Source: Symmachiella macrocystis (lineage in GTDB: Bacteria > Planctomycetota > Planctomycetia > Planctomycetales > Planctomycetaceae). From it: a DNA stretch of 64,000 bases. This document shows positions 9,203 through 18,535 of the stretch, one piece after another. Within the stretch, counting starts at the first letter, position 1, and every line of letters starts with the position of its first letter. The notes under the pieces were generated by a model. That model ran no database searches. It was given only the letters and a program-made list of their open reading frames with translations, and was not told the DNA's origin. Location of the stretch: NCBI RefSeq assembly GCF_007860075.1, contig NZ_SJPP01000001.1:1-64000 (forward strand), written 5' to 3'. The translations under genes and the position numbers were made by a program.

Positions 9203-10093
9203 CTATGCGACGTCGGGCACGTTGCTGACGGTCTTAAACCGCACGCCATCGCGCGTGGCATGTTTGACGGCATACATCAGATTATCGGATTCTCGAATCA
9301 AATCGGCAACCGAGGGAGGGGCAATCGGGAATGTGGCGACGCCGATGCTAAACGTGACTGACCAATTGCCGCTCTGCATCTTGACATCCAAATCCCCTTT
9401 GACCCGCTCGGCGATTTGTCGGGCGAGCGATTCATCCATGCTAGGACAGAGAATCGCAAATTCATCTCCCCCCATACGCGCAGCAACGTCTTGGTGACGA
9501 ATACTGGAGCGAATGCAATCGGCGACATCTTTCAGGAGGGCATCTCCTTGCGGGTGACCGAATCGATCATTGACCTCCTTAAAATGATCACAATCCAAGA
9601 AAATGACTGTGATCGGTGTCTGTCCGCGACGACTGTGGTGCGACACTCGCTCAGCCTCTTCGACAAAGGAGGTCATATTGGCCAAACCAGTCAATGGGTC
9701 ACTACGGGCCAAGGCCGATTCACGTTGCAATGCGGTTTGCAAATGAGTCAACACGACCGCAAAGGCCACAAACAACAAAAACCGTACGGCCGATTCCCAA
9801 TAGACGTTGACCTCGTGTAAGGCAATGCCGGACGCCATCCAATCGTCCATGAGCCAAATGAGCGAACAAAGCACGGCAAACATCACGGCGGCCCGCAGGT
9901 TCACGACCCAGCAGACGATGGCAATGATCGGGACATAGAGCAACGACAAATCAAACGCATCGCCGACTATATAGTCGACCCAACCGACGACGGCGGCCAG
10001 CGCCAGTGCGGCAAGGACCGCCAGCCAGAGCGGCCAGGATTTCAAACGATTGAGAGTTTCGATAGTAGAAGGCATCGTGCGCAACAAAAACAT
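9203..10093 (-). CDS. Membrane-bound diguanylate cyclase (GGDEF)
   Basis: The N-terminal third (about 20-120) holds four predicted membrane helices of a MASE-like sensor region. The C-terminal domain is GGDEF. The active-site motif GGDEF is intact, and an RHQD inhibitory I-site sits five residues before it. The protein should therefore make cyclic di-GMP and be subject to product inhibition. No EAL domain is present. I chose the ATG at 10093 over a TTG at 10111; a third candidate is the ATG at 10075, and none has a clear ribosome-binding site. The signal sensed is unknown. Confidence 0.9.
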   Translation of the reverse strand: MFLLRTMPSTIETLNRLKSWPLWLAVLAALALAAVVGWVDYIVGDAFDLSLLYVPIIAIVCWVVNLRAAVMFAVLCSLIWLMDDWMASGIALHEVNVYWESAVRFLLFVAFAVVLTHLQTALQRESALARSDPLTGLANMTSFVEEAERVSHHSRRGQTPITVIFLDCDHFKEVNDRFGHPQGDALLKDVADCIRSSIRHQDVAARMGGDEFAILCPSMDESLARQIAERVKGDLDVKMQSGNWSVTFSIGVATFPIAPPSVADLIRESDNLMYAVKHATRDGVRFKTVSNVPDVA

Positions 10094-10132
10094 CTTCGAT
10101 AAGTGATTCAAAGCAGCAGTATTTGTGCCGCT

Positions 10133-10423
10133 TTAAGGTTCCAGCAAAGTCGAGGGATGCGGTTCGCGGCTGACGAGGGGGAGGACCTGCGGCTGATAGT
10201 ATTCGGTATAAGCCTTGGCCTGCCGATGGCCGTCGAGCGCTTCGGGGGATTCCCAGTGTTCGTTGAGCACGAACCGCGTCGCATCGTTGTTGGAGTGGTA
10301 CACTTCAAATCGCGCGCAGCCCGGTTCGGCTCGTGAGAGTCGGCAACACTCGGTGAGCAATTCACGAACCTTGTCCACATTTCCAGGGTCTTTGACTGTG
10401 AGTAGGACGTTGAGATGAATCAT
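10133..10423 (-). CDS. Antibiotic biosynthesis monooxygenase (ABM/YgiN-like) domain protein
   Basis: The 96-residue protein has the ABM fold pattern. IHLNVLLTVKDPGNVDKVRELL is followed by the typical EPGCARFEVYHSNND and FVLNEHWESPEALDGHR blocks. Family members are small dimeric quinol or haem-related monooxygenases without cofactors. The ATG at 10423 is preceded by GAGG at five bases. It lies between the M1 aminopeptidase and the diguanylate cyclase, all on the minus strand, but the functional link is unclear. Confidence 0.85.
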   Translation of the reverse strand: MIHLNVLLTVKDPGNVDKVRELLTECCRLSRAEPGCARFEVYHSNNDATRFVLNEHWESPEALDGHRQAKAYTEYYQPQVLPLVSREPHPSTLLEP

Positions 10424-10468
10424 GGGAGGCCTCGTTGAATGTGTGAGTATTGTCCGGCAGCCAGAGGT

Positions 10469-13024
10469 TTACTTGCTCTCTAGTTTTTGCAGGCGGTCTT
10501 CCAACTCTTTGTTGGTTTTTTGCAGCTTATCCAATTCGGTCCGCAACTTGCCGACTTCAGCAGTGGCTGGGGTCTCGGCATCCAATTTCGGCAAAGCGGT
10601 TTTTGCCGCCGCCCGGACGCGGTCGTCAGGATCTTGATCGGCAACGCTGGATAGTATGCTGCGCGCTGTTGCGGCGTTTTTGCCCATGTTGCCCAACGAC
10701 TCGATGATTTTGCGCCGCACATGACGGTTGTCGATCTTCAAGTATCCGGCCAACGTTTCCACCGTTTTTTCACGGACCGGTTTGGAAACCTCGTTGCGGG
10801 AAAAATAGGTCGCAATCGCCTCCGCTGCGGCCAAACGGCAGCTGCGGGGTTTCGACCGTCCGGTCCATTCGACCAACAAATCCAAGGTCGCCGGATCGGT
10901 GGAATATCCCAGTCCGCGTAGCGCCGCTGAGCGGATCACCTCGCCGTGTGAGTCTTGCGACAACAGACGTTGCAAGGGCTCCACCGGCGGTTCGTCTTGG
11001 ACTTTGGCAAATGCGGTGGCGAACGCTGCTTCGACGTAATAACTAGCATCGCCGTTTTGGAGGCGCTGGTTGAGTACCGCGATGACTTTCTCGTCGCGTG
11101 GGAACTTTGCCAACGCATCAGCACAGGCGCGACGTACCTTGGGGTGCTCTTGTGACAATCCCGCAATCAGCGCGTCTCGTGAAACATCGCCGCCTGATTT
11201 AGCGAGCGCTTTCGACGCTTCGATCCGCACACCGTAAAACGGGTCTTGCTCCAAGACATGTTTGAGCAACTCACGATCGTTGGCCTTTTTGCTCTCGGCA
11301 AAATGTTCGACGGCGCGGATACGTTCGATCACCGTGGGGGCTTCTAAGAGTTGTGTTTTCCACAGATCACGCGATTTTTTCTCTTTCAATTCCGCCAACA
11401 CAGCCGCCTGCGGATCGATGCGAACCAATTCGGGAGCGGCAGGCAAAGGCAGGTAAAAGGTCAATTCCTTTTCGGTGATCTCTTTGTCGACCGTGATCGG
11501 GCCGGAAGTCTCTTTGCAGCGAATTTCGATGGCCAGTGGAAAATGAAAGGCGTCCCCTTTTTGCGTTTGTTTGACGGAAATTTTGGCGAGTTTATCTTCG
11601 GGGTCGTATTCGGTGGCGACTTCCAGTTCCGGATGTCCCGGTCGAGCGGTCCAATCGTAAAAGAACCGTTCCAAATTGCGGCCGGTGTGCTCTTCAAGCA
11701 CTTTGCGCAGATCAGATGTCTCGGCGGTTTTCATGCGGAATTTTTCGCCGTATTTTTGCAGTCCGGTGTAGAACAGATCATCCCCCAATTGCCGCCGCAA
11801 CATGTGCAGCACCCAGCCCCCTTTGGGATAGGCCCGCGCGTCGAACATGGCCCCGGGATCAGAGTAGTGGTAGTCGACAATAGGACGTTTTTTGGGTCCG
11901 TCGGAGCGGGCGGATTTGCCTTTGCCGTACAGCATGTAGTCGTGTTCGTCGACACCCAAATCGTGTTCGGCCCACATCAATTCGCAGAAGGTCGCAAAAC
12001 CTTCGTTCAACCACAAATGCGACCAATCTTTGCAGGTGACCAAATCGCCCCACCATTGATGTCCCAGTTCGTGGGCAATCAGCCGATCAGGGCTGCTGTC
12101 TAACATCGCGCGTTCGTCGTGCATCACCTTGGAGTACAACGTCGTCGCTCCAGTGTTTTCCATTCCCCCGGCAATAAATTGTTCGACAACGATCTGCGCG
12201 TACTTCGTCCAAGGATAATTGATTCCAAACCGCTCGCTGAAAAAGGTCAGCATCTCTTTGGTGCGGCCGAATGTCCGTTGAATATCACCAGCCTGTTCGG
12301 GCGGGACATAATACAACACCGGCACATCCCCCCAAGTTTCCCGGCCGATTTCGAACTCACCGACAACGAGCGTCACCAGATAGGCGACGTGCGGCTGGGA
12401 TTGCTTGTAGTGAAATCGTTCGCGCTTGCCATCGGTGGATTTTTTGCGCGACAGCAAATCACCGTTGGAAAGGACTTCGTAACCGGCGTCGACGGTGGCG
12501 ACGATTTCGGTCGTCTGACGTTCGTTGGGATGGTCAAGACAGGGGAACCAATGATGATTGGCGACCGGCTCCCCTTGGGTCCACATCATCCACGGCACAT
12601 TAGGTTCTCCCTCGGTGGGACCGAAGAAATACATCCCCGCTTTGGGATCGCGCACTTGATAACGAATGACGACGCGAAGTTTTTCTCCTCGCGGACGGGT
12701 TGCGCCGAGATCAATCCGTAATTGGTCGTCGGTGGTCGAAAAATCCAATTCCGACTGATCCGGAGCGAGCAGGACTTTGGAAACTTCCAATCCGACCGCA
12801 TCCAGCTTCAAGACCTGCAGAGGGCGTAGTAGCTGCAAATCGATCGTGGCAGCGCCGGTAATCTGCTTCTTTTTGAGCGAGATGTCCAAATCGAGGCGAA
12901 TGTGTTGAATATCAAACGGCCGGTCCCCCGCAGTACGGAGCGGTTCGTCCGCCGCTAATAACTGCGCGGTGGAAATCACGGATATAACGATCGTGAGCCA
13001 CAAACGAAGGCATTTCTGCTGCAT
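10469..13024 (-). CDS. Secreted M1-family aminopeptidase fused to HEAT repeats
   Basis: The protein is 851 residues with a signal peptide ending at LLAADEP. The catalytic part has the M1 exopeptidase motif GGMEN near residue 287 and the zinc site HELGHQWWGD near 318, with the third ligand Glu in WLNEGFAT near 341. It should remove N-terminal residues from peptides outside the cytoplasm. From about 565 to 805 the sequence is a run of HEAT-like repeats (SRDALIAGLSQEHPKVRRAC and similar). The last 30 residues look like a short coiled coil (LRTELDKLQKTNKELEDRL). The HEAT-coiled-coil tail is not part of standard bacterial PepN. The ATG at 13024 is preferred over a GTG at 13033 because AGGTG lies six bases before it. 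Confidence 0.9.
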   Translation of the reverse strand: MQQKCLRLWLTIVISVISTAQLLAADEPLRTAGDRPFDIQHIRLDLDISLKKKQITGAATIDLQLLRPLQVLKLDAVGLEVSKVLLAPDQSELDFSTTDDQLRIDLGATRPRGEKLRVVIRYQVRDPKAGMYFFGPTEGEPNVPWMMWTQGEPVANHHWFPCLDHPNERQTTEIVATVDAGYEVLSNGDLLSRKKSTDGKRERFHYKQSQPHVAYLVTLVVGEFEIGRETWGDVPVLYYVPPEQAGDIQRTFGRTKEMLTFFSERFGINYPWTKYAQIVVEQFIAGGMENTGATTLYSKVMHDERAMLDSSPDRLIAHELGHQWWGDLVTCKDWSHLWLNEGFATFCELMWAEHDLGVDEHDYMLYGKGKSARSDGPKKRPIVDYHYSDPGAMFDARAYPKGGWVLHMLRRQLGDDLFYTGLQKYGEKFRMKTAETSDLRKVLEEHTGRNLERFFYDWTARPGHPELEVATEYDPEDKLAKISVKQTQKGDAFHFPLAIEIRCKETSGPITVDKEITEKELTFYLPLPAAPELVRIDPQAAVLAELKEKKSRDLWKTQLLEAPTVIERIRAVEHFAESKKANDRELLKHVLEQDPFYGVRIEASKALAKSGGDVSRDALIAGLSQEHPKVRRACADALAKFPRDEKVIAVLNQRLQNGDASYYVEAAFATAFAKVQDEPPVEPLQRLLSQDSHGEVIRSAALRGLGYSTDPATLDLLVEWTGRSKPRSCRLAAAEAIATYFSRNEVSKPVREKTVETLAGYLKIDNRHVRRKIIESLGNMGKNAATARSILSSVADQDPDDRVRAAAKTALPKLDAETPATAEVGKLRTELDKLQKTNKELEDRLQKLESK

Positions 13025-13519
13025 GGGAGGCACCTGTGCGGTAATAACAGATCTTTAAAAACGGAGAACCAGCAGCATAGCATCCCCACAACGGTCGGGG
13101 AAAGTGGCGGTGGGAAATGGTTGGTCCGCGCGCTAGGTGGGTGCAAGAGTAACTGCGGAACAAAACCTCTCACCCCGGCCCCGCTCCCAGAGCAATCGAT
13201 TACATCTGGGAGACGAGCAATGATACCTGTCTTCGGTAGGCAAAGAGTCCGGGGTAGCCGCGATTGCGGCAGCAATCGGGGCGGGCGCAGCCCGCAGGAA
13301 GCCGCAATCTCCCCGCTCTTATAACAAGCAAAGTCGCGTTGGCAGGGACAACTGAAACTGCTGCGTCTTGTGCCTACGGCACACCGATTGCCGTTGGCAA
13401 TCGCTGCCACCCGATGATTTTCCCCCCACAGCTAGATGCAATTTGCTGCAGAGGGCGCCGAGCTTTGTTTGGTGAGTTGTATTGCTCGAGAGAACTCCCC
13501 GGCGTCCTCTGCGGGGACA
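13025..13519. other. Intergenic region with small inverted repeats
   Basis: I see no gene in these 495 bases. TCCCAGA...TCTGGGA forms a 7-bp inverted repeat near 13189-13215. The C-rich string CCTCTCACCCCGGCCCCGCT near 13168 resembles dispersed repeats seen in many genomes. The promoter of the aminopeptidase gene should lie near the low end. Confidence 0.35.
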
Positions 13520-14143
13520 TTATGCGGCCCAGTTGGGGGGCAGGTTCACGCCATGGCTTTCCAGGTGCGTCAATAGGTTTTCCGTATCGGTGAAGACTTC
13601 GGCGCGTAAACCGAATTGACGAGCAGTGATGACGTATTCTTCGATGTCGTCGGTGTAGAAACATTCTTCAGGCGGGCAATTGATTTTACTCAGCGCTGCC
13701 TCGAAAATCGCCGCATCGGGTTTCACAGCGCCGACTTCGTAGGACAATACGAAATCGTCGAAATGTTCCAGCACATCGTAGGTTTCCTGCACGAATCGTA
13801 GGTGCGGAGCACTGGTATTGGAGAGCAACACCAAGCGGTGTCCAGCCGCTTTGAGAGCTTTGAGGACCGGGACGATTGAGGTATTCGGTTGAAAAATATC
13901 AGAACCGGCATGGAACAGTTCGTCGCGGTCGAACGATGCTTCCAACAGGCGTTGCAAGACGGCTTGGAATTCGTCCTCCGACAGCCAACCCCGCTCGAAT
14001 TTGAATTGCAGTTCCGATTCAATCAATACCGTGCGGATTTCCGGTCCTGATTTGCCGCACAGATCGCCGATTTGCGAACACATGCGATCGTGGCAAAAAT
14101 GGACGAGGACATTGCCCATATCGAACAGAAATGTGCGGATCAT
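13520..14143 (-). CDS. HAD-superfamily hydrolase, YihX-like
   Basis: The protein is 207 residues. Motif I reads FLFDMGNVLV, the FDxGNV variant seen in YihX-type sugar phosphatases. Motif II is LLSNTS, the motif III lysine is in EVGAVKPD, and motif IV is FYTDD. It is probably a cytoplasmic phosphatase of small phosphorylated substrates such as sugar phosphates. The frame is open 32 codons further upstream, but homology starts at MIRTF, so the ATG at 14143 is the likely start. It is divergent from the ACT-domain gene. Confidence 0.85.
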   Translation of the reverse strand: MIRTFLFDMGNVLVHFCHDRMCSQIGDLCGKSGPEIRTVLIESELQFKFERGWLSEDEFQAVLQRLLEASFDRDELFHAGSDIFQPNTSIVPVLKALKAAGHRLVLLSNTSAPHLRFVQETYDVLEHFDDFVLSYEVGAVKPDAAIFEAALSKINCPPEECFYTDDIEEYVITARQFGLRAEVFTDTENLLTHLESHGVNLPPNWAA

Positions 14144-14411
14144 CAGGTTTCTCTCGTAGATAAGCACCGCAGCAGAACCGCGGGCCGAATTGTTTGTGGA
14201 TCGCCGAATTGTTTGTAGATCAAGGAACAAATAACGCATCCAGTCGGCAAACGTTGACGGTCGGACGCGGATTTGTCATAAACTGCAATAGCAAAAGATT
14301 TGCGGCGCGTGAATAGGAAATCAAGCCAGTCGGCCGTTTTCGCAAAGGCGCGTCCGTGGAGAGTCCACGAATACGACCGCTAAAAATGATTCTCGTGGGG
14401 AGAGTGGGCCG

Positions 14412-14915
14412 ATGAGTTTCGGCGATGACGAAGTGATGGATCCGTTGACGATGCGCGGCCGCGATTGGCCGGGTTTGCGGCAATTTTGCGTATTCGCAGA
14501 AAACCGCGTCGGCGCGCTCCACAGTCTGTTGAGGCGATTTGAAGGACATGACATCCGTGTCGTGGCTTTAAGCATCGACAATTCTGTCGACTGTGCCATC
14601 GTGCGCTTGATGCTCAACAACACCGAACGAGGACGGGAAATCCTCGACCTGTCCGGTCTCACTTATTCCGAAGTGGATCTGGTCGGCGTGGAGCTTCCAG
14701 AAAGCTCACAGCCGCATGTTGAAATATGCATCGCCCTGCTGCAAGCAGAACTCAACGTGCATTACACCTATCCCTTGTTGTTCCGCCGCAATGGCCGGGG
14801 GGCCATCGCATTGTCGGTCGACGATGTCGACTTGGCGATGAAAACGCTCCAGGACAAAGGACTGCGGTTGATCTCTGAACGGGATCTGTGGGACCAAGAC
14901 GACGAGATGTACTAA
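14412..14915 (+). CDS. Tandem ACT-domain regulatory protein
   Basis: The protein is 167 residues and consists essentially of two ACT-like halves. The first contains LRQFCVFAENRVGALHSLLR, the classic ACT ligand-binding loop; the second contains the YPLLFRRNGRGAIALSVDD and LAMKTLQDKGLRLISE segments. ACT proteins bind amino acids or similar small ligands and regulate a partner. No enzymatic domain is attached. The ATG at 14412 has GGGGAGAG upstream. It starts a plus-strand run leading to the lactonase, with a 35-base gap to that start. Confidence 0.8.
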   Translation: MSFGDDEVMDPLTMRGRDWPGLRQFCVFAENRVGALHSLLRRFEGHDIRVVALSIDNSVDCAIVRLMLNNTERGREILDLSGLTYSEVDLVGVELPESSQPHVEICIALLQAELNVHYTYPLLFRRNGRGAIALSVDDVDLAMKTLQDKGLRLISERDLWDQDDEMY

Positions 14916-14950
14916 CCGCCGCGCCGCCGACATTGAGCAAAGGGGACACC

Positions 14951-15904
14951 TTGGATTTTCGTAATGTGGGACCGCCGACGGATTTTCTGGAAACGGCCGA
15001 TCCCGTTTCCGCCGCCGCCAACGTCGCTTTTCTGGAAGGCCCAACTGCGACGGCCGATGGCCGCGTCTTTTTCTCGGACATCGCCAACAACCGCATCATG
15101 GTCCTGGATACGGCAACCGGCGATTGCCAGCCTTGGAGGATTGCCAGCGGTTGCGCGAATGGACTGCTGTTCGACGCCGACGGCCGGTTGTTGGCTTGCG
15201 AGGGAGATAACTGGCAACCGCATACGGGAAATCGGCGGATCTCGCGCACCGATGTTCAGACCGGCCAGTACGAGGTGCTGACCGAACGCTTTGAAGGCGC
15301 CCGATACAATGCGCCCAACGACATCGCCGCCCGCAGCAACGGTCAGATTTTCTTTACCGATCCGTGTTACGGTGACCGCTCACAGATGGAAATGGAGCAT
15401 GAATCGATCTATCGCATTGATCCCGATGGAGCCGTCACGCGGTTGATCACGCAACCGGAGATCCAACGCCCCAACGGAATCGCGCTTTCACCGGACGAAG
15501 AGACGCTATACATCGTCGACAGTTGCCCGGTGGTCGGCGGCAATCGCAAAATCTGGGCCTTCACGCTTTCGGACAGTGGTGACGTCAGCGACCAGCGATG
15601 CGTGATTGATTTCGCGCCGGGACGCGGCGTGGATGGGATGGCGGTCGACACGCAGGGTACCTTGTACCTCGCCGCTGGAATTGCCCGCCCGCGGGGCCCC
15701 CATGAGACGGACGACGTGCCACCCGGCATTTGGATTGTGACGCCGGCGGGTGAGATTCAAGGACGGATTCCGATTCCCGAAGACGTGCTTACCAATGTCA
15801 CGTTTGGCGGCGACGATCTCCGCACGCTGTTTGTCACGGCTGGGAAAACGCTGTTCCAAACGCGCACAACGATCCCCGGGTTTGTGGTACACCGGAAGTT
15901 GTGA
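14951..15904 (+). CDS. SMP-30/gluconolactonase-family sugar lactonase
   Basis: The 317-residue beta-propeller protein shows the family metal ligands: Glu in FLEGPTA, Asn in APNDIAA and Asp in GVDGMAVD. Repeat strands such as GQIFFTDP, GIALSPDEETLYIVD and GTLYLAAG follow. It should hydrolyse a sugar lactone such as glucono- or xylonolactone. I chose the TTG at 14951 because AAAGGGGA precedes it at a good distance and it does not run into the ACT gene; the open frame back to 14888 overlaps that gene. It lies in a run with an amidohydrolase and a sugar importer, which supports a role in sugar oxidation. Confidence 0.85.
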   Translation: MDFRNVGPPTDFLETADPVSAAANVAFLEGPTATADGRVFFSDIANNRIMVLDTATGDCQPWRIASGCANGLLFDADGRLLACEGDNWQPHTGNRRISRTDVQTGQYEVLTERFEGARYNAPNDIAARSNGQIFFTDPCYGDRSQMEMEHESIYRIDPDGAVTRLITQPEIQRPNGIALSPDEETLYIVDSCPVVGGNRKIWAFTLSDSGDVSDQRCVIDFAPGRGVDGMAVDTQGTLYLAAGIARPRGPHETDDVPPGIWIVTPAGEIQGRIPIPEDVLTNVTFGGDDLRTLFVTAGKTLFQTRTTIPGFVVHRKL

Positions 15905-15962
15905 ACTTTGTGGAATTGTTATCTAGGATCTGACGTCTGTTTTTTACGAAACAGGGAACGCT

Positions 15963-16922
15963 ATGCCGCGCACGACCTCATCGACAACCCGCCGTTCGTT
16001 TTTGAAAACCACCGCCGCGGCTTCGCTGACTATGGCGAGTGTTGCGGCGCGAGCGGATGGAAAATCTAAGACCCCGGTCGTCGATACGCACATGCATGTT
16101 TGGGCGGCCGATCTGAAGATGTTTCCCTTCGCCCGCAAAATGAAGGCGCCGAAAATCCCCGCGACCGTGGAATTGCTCAATGCGGAGATGGATCAGTTCG
16201 GCATCGATTATTGCGTGCTGGTGCAGGTGATTTATCACGGCTGGGACAACAGCTACGTAGCCGAGTGCATCAAACGCTTTCCCGACCGGTTTCGCGGCCA
16301 TGGCTTGATTGATCCCGAAGATCCAAACGTGGCGGACAAGTTGGACTACTGGATGCGCGAGCATCAGTTTGCCGGGATGCGGTTTAGCCCGGTTTATTAT
16401 CGCGGTAAGGACGATTGGTTGAACGCCCGGTCGCGCGATCCGTTGTGGGAAAAAGCGGCGGAGTTGGGGGCGATCTTCAATATGTTCATCGCCAGCCAGC
16501 AGCTCCCCAAGCTCGATGAGATGATCGCGCGGCATCCCACGGTCCCGGTGGTGATTGACCATTTGGCCAACACCGATTTCACCGTCGCGGATCCGTCGGT
16601 GGAATTCGGCAAACTGCTCGCGCTGGCCAAGTACCCGCAGGTGTACTGCAAGGTTTCGGAATTAAACATCCGTTCGCCTTCGAAAAAGTTCCCCTATAAA
16701 GACACTTGGCCTTGGGTCGAGCGGATGTACGATGCGTTTGGACCGGATCGTTTGATGTGGGGCACCGGCTTTCCCGGAGCAACACGGGCCCAAGACCGAC
16801 GTCCGCCGTTGACGGATGAGTTGGCATTGATTCGCGAAGAGATCCCATTTTTTAGCGATGAAGACCGGCAAAAAATCATGGGCATTAATGCCGCTAAACT
16901 TTGGAAATTCGGCAACGCCTAA
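15963..16922 (+). CDS. Tat-exported amidohydrolase-2 family protein
   Basis: The protein is 319 residues. It begins with a twin-arginine signal (TTRRSFLKTTAAASL). The mature part is a TIM-barrel amidohydrolase (PF04909 type) with DTHMHVW near residue 41 and VVIDHLANTD near 197. Relatives include lactone hydrolases such as 4-sulfomuconolactonase and fuconolactonase. The usual late Asp in the GxDxP motif is not present: the corresponding segment reads MWGTGFPG. It may therefore use a modified metal site. AGGGAACGCT just before the ATG is a reasonable ribosome-binding site. Confidence 0.85.
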   Translation: MPRTTSSTTRRSFLKTTAAASLTMASVAARADGKSKTPVVDTHMHVWAADLKMFPFARKMKAPKIPATVELLNAEMDQFGIDYCVLVQVIYHGWDNSYVAECIKRFPDRFRGHGLIDPEDPNVADKLDYWMREHQFAGMRFSPVYYRGKDDWLNARSRDPLWEKAAELGAIFNMFIASQQLPKLDEMIARHPTVPVVIDHLANTDFTVADPSVEFGKLLALAKYPQVYCKVSELNIRSPSKKFPYKDTWPWVERMYDAFGPDRLMWGTGFPGATRAQDRRPPLTDELALIREEIPFFSDEDRQKIMGINAAKLWKFGNA

Positions 16923-16991
16923 TCCACGTACTGCTGTTGCACTTTCAGACCGATTTTCGTGGTCGACACCCCGCGACACGTTCACATCGTC

Positions 16992-18515
16992 ATGACCACA
17001 CCGCTCCTCAAACTGAACGGCATTGCCAAATCCTTCAGCGGGGTGCCCGCGCTGAAACCGTTCTCGCTGGAACTGGCACCGGGGTCGATTCTAGGACTGG
17101 TTGGCGAAAACGGTGCGGGCAAGTCGACGTTGATCAAACTGCTCAGCGGTCTGCACCAACCCAATACAGGGACGATCACGTTGTGCGGACGGTCGCTGCG
17201 TTTCGAATCACCGCGTGCGGCGATCAATGCGGGGATCGCTACGATTCATCAGGAATTGGAGTATGCGGCTCAATTGACGGTGGCGGAGAATTTGCTGCTG
17301 GGGGAGTCCTGGCCCCGCTCGTTTTTTGGCGGTGTGAATTGGCGGTCTCTTCACGAGGAAGCACAAGAGCGACTTCGCGCGTTTGGCATTGATTTGCCAA
17401 CACACGCCACGATGGATCAATTGACAGCAGCGGAGAAACAAGAAGTCTCAATCGCTGCCGCGTTGTCCCGCGACGCACAGTTATTGATTCTCGACGAACC
17501 GACAGCCAGTCTTAGTGAACCGGAAGTGCGGCGGTTGTTCGGACATCTGACCAAACTGCAAGCGCGAGGCGTAGCCATTATTTATGTTTCGCATCGCCTG
17601 GACGAGATTTTTGAAATCACGGACCGCATCGCCGTGCTACGGGACGGCGACTTGGTGTCCACGCACGCAACCGCTGAAGTGACCGCCGGGCAACTGGTGC
17701 ACGACATGGTCGGCCGCCCCCTGGATCAGGTCTATCCTCGCAGCCGCTTAGGCACATTGGGAGAGGTGGTGTTGCAACTGCATTCGCTGACGCGGTCGGG
17801 GATGTTTCGCGACATCAGTTTGAACGTGCGCGCTGGAGAAATCGTGGGCGTAGCGGGATTGGTTGGGGCGGGTCGTTCGGAATTGGCCCGCGCGATCTAT
17901 GGGTTATACCCGGCGGACTCGGGCTCCATGATGTTAAACGGAAATACTTGGAAACCACGAGACCCCCATGCGGCCTTGCGCGGCGGGTTGGTCTATATTC
18001 CTGAAGAACGCAAACGTCAGGGTTTGGTGTTGGACCATTCACTGCGAGAATCGTTGAGCATCGGATTCGCGGTTATTGCAAATCGGCTGGGCTTCGTGAA
18101 CCGCCGTCGAGAACTGGAGATGGTCTCGGCCGCTTTAACGAATTATGACATCCGCGCCACCGGCCCGGAACAAGCCATTGGCACACTCAGCGGCGGCAAT
18201 CAGCAAAAGGCTTTGATTGCTCGCTGGTTGGAACGGGACCCGGGGATGATTATTCTCGACGAACCGACCCGCGGCGTCGACGTCGGAGCCAAAGCCGACA
18301 TCCACGCACACATCGACCGTTTAGCGGGAGCGGGAAAAGGGGTGTTATTCATTTCCAGCGACTTGCCGGAACTCATTGGCATGAGCGATCGCGTGTTGGT
18401 CATGAATCGCGGCACCATTGAAACGGAACTCAGCGGCGAGAAACTGACCGAACACAACGTGATCCTAGCCGCCTCAGGATTGTCACCAACTGACGTACCG
18501 GCCACTGGCCACTAA
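16992..18515 (+). CDS. Sugar ABC transporter ATP-binding protein (RbsA/XylG-like)
   Basis: The 507-residue protein carries two ABC ATPase halves, as in RbsA, XylG and MglA. The first has Walker A GENGAGKST near residue 38 and Walker B LLILDEPTASLSE. Its signature reads LTAAEKQ, the degenerate form usual in this family. The second half has the altered P-loop GLVGAGRSE and a canonical LSGGNQQK. It powers import of a monosaccharide through the two permeases that follow. The ATG at 16992 is the likely start; a GTG 11 codons upstream is possible. The permease gene begins 20 bases after its stop. Confidence 0.92.
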   Translation: MTTPLLKLNGIAKSFSGVPALKPFSLELAPGSILGLVGENGAGKSTLIKLLSGLHQPNTGTITLCGRSLRFESPRAAINAGIATIHQELEYAAQLTVAENLLLGESWPRSFFGGVNWRSLHEEAQERLRAFGIDLPTHATMDQLTAAEKQEVSIAAALSRDAQLLILDEPTASLSEPEVRRLFGHLTKLQARGVAIIYVSHRLDEIFEITDRIAVLRDGDLVSTHATAEVTAGQLVHDMVGRPLDQVYPRSRLGTLGEVVLQLHSLTRSGMFRDISLNVRAGEIVGVAGLVGAGRSELARAIYGLYPADSGSMMLNGNTWKPRDPHAALRGGLVYIPEERKRQGLVLDHSLRESLSIGFAVIANRLGFVNRRRELEMVSAALTNYDIRATGPEQAIGTLSGGNQQKALIARWLERDPGMIILDEPTRGVDVGAKADIHAHIDRLAGAGKGVLFISSDLPELIGMSDRVLVMNRGTIETELSGEKLTEHNVILAASGLSPTDVPATGH

Positions 18516-18535
18516 CCACCGGCCACTCATTCCCC

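Noticed and set aside
11351-12103. 250-codon plus-strand frame antisense to the aminopeptidase
   Set aside because: It lies opposite the zinc-site region of a clear M1 peptidase; its Phe/Gly/Gln-rich composition is typical of an antisense shadow.
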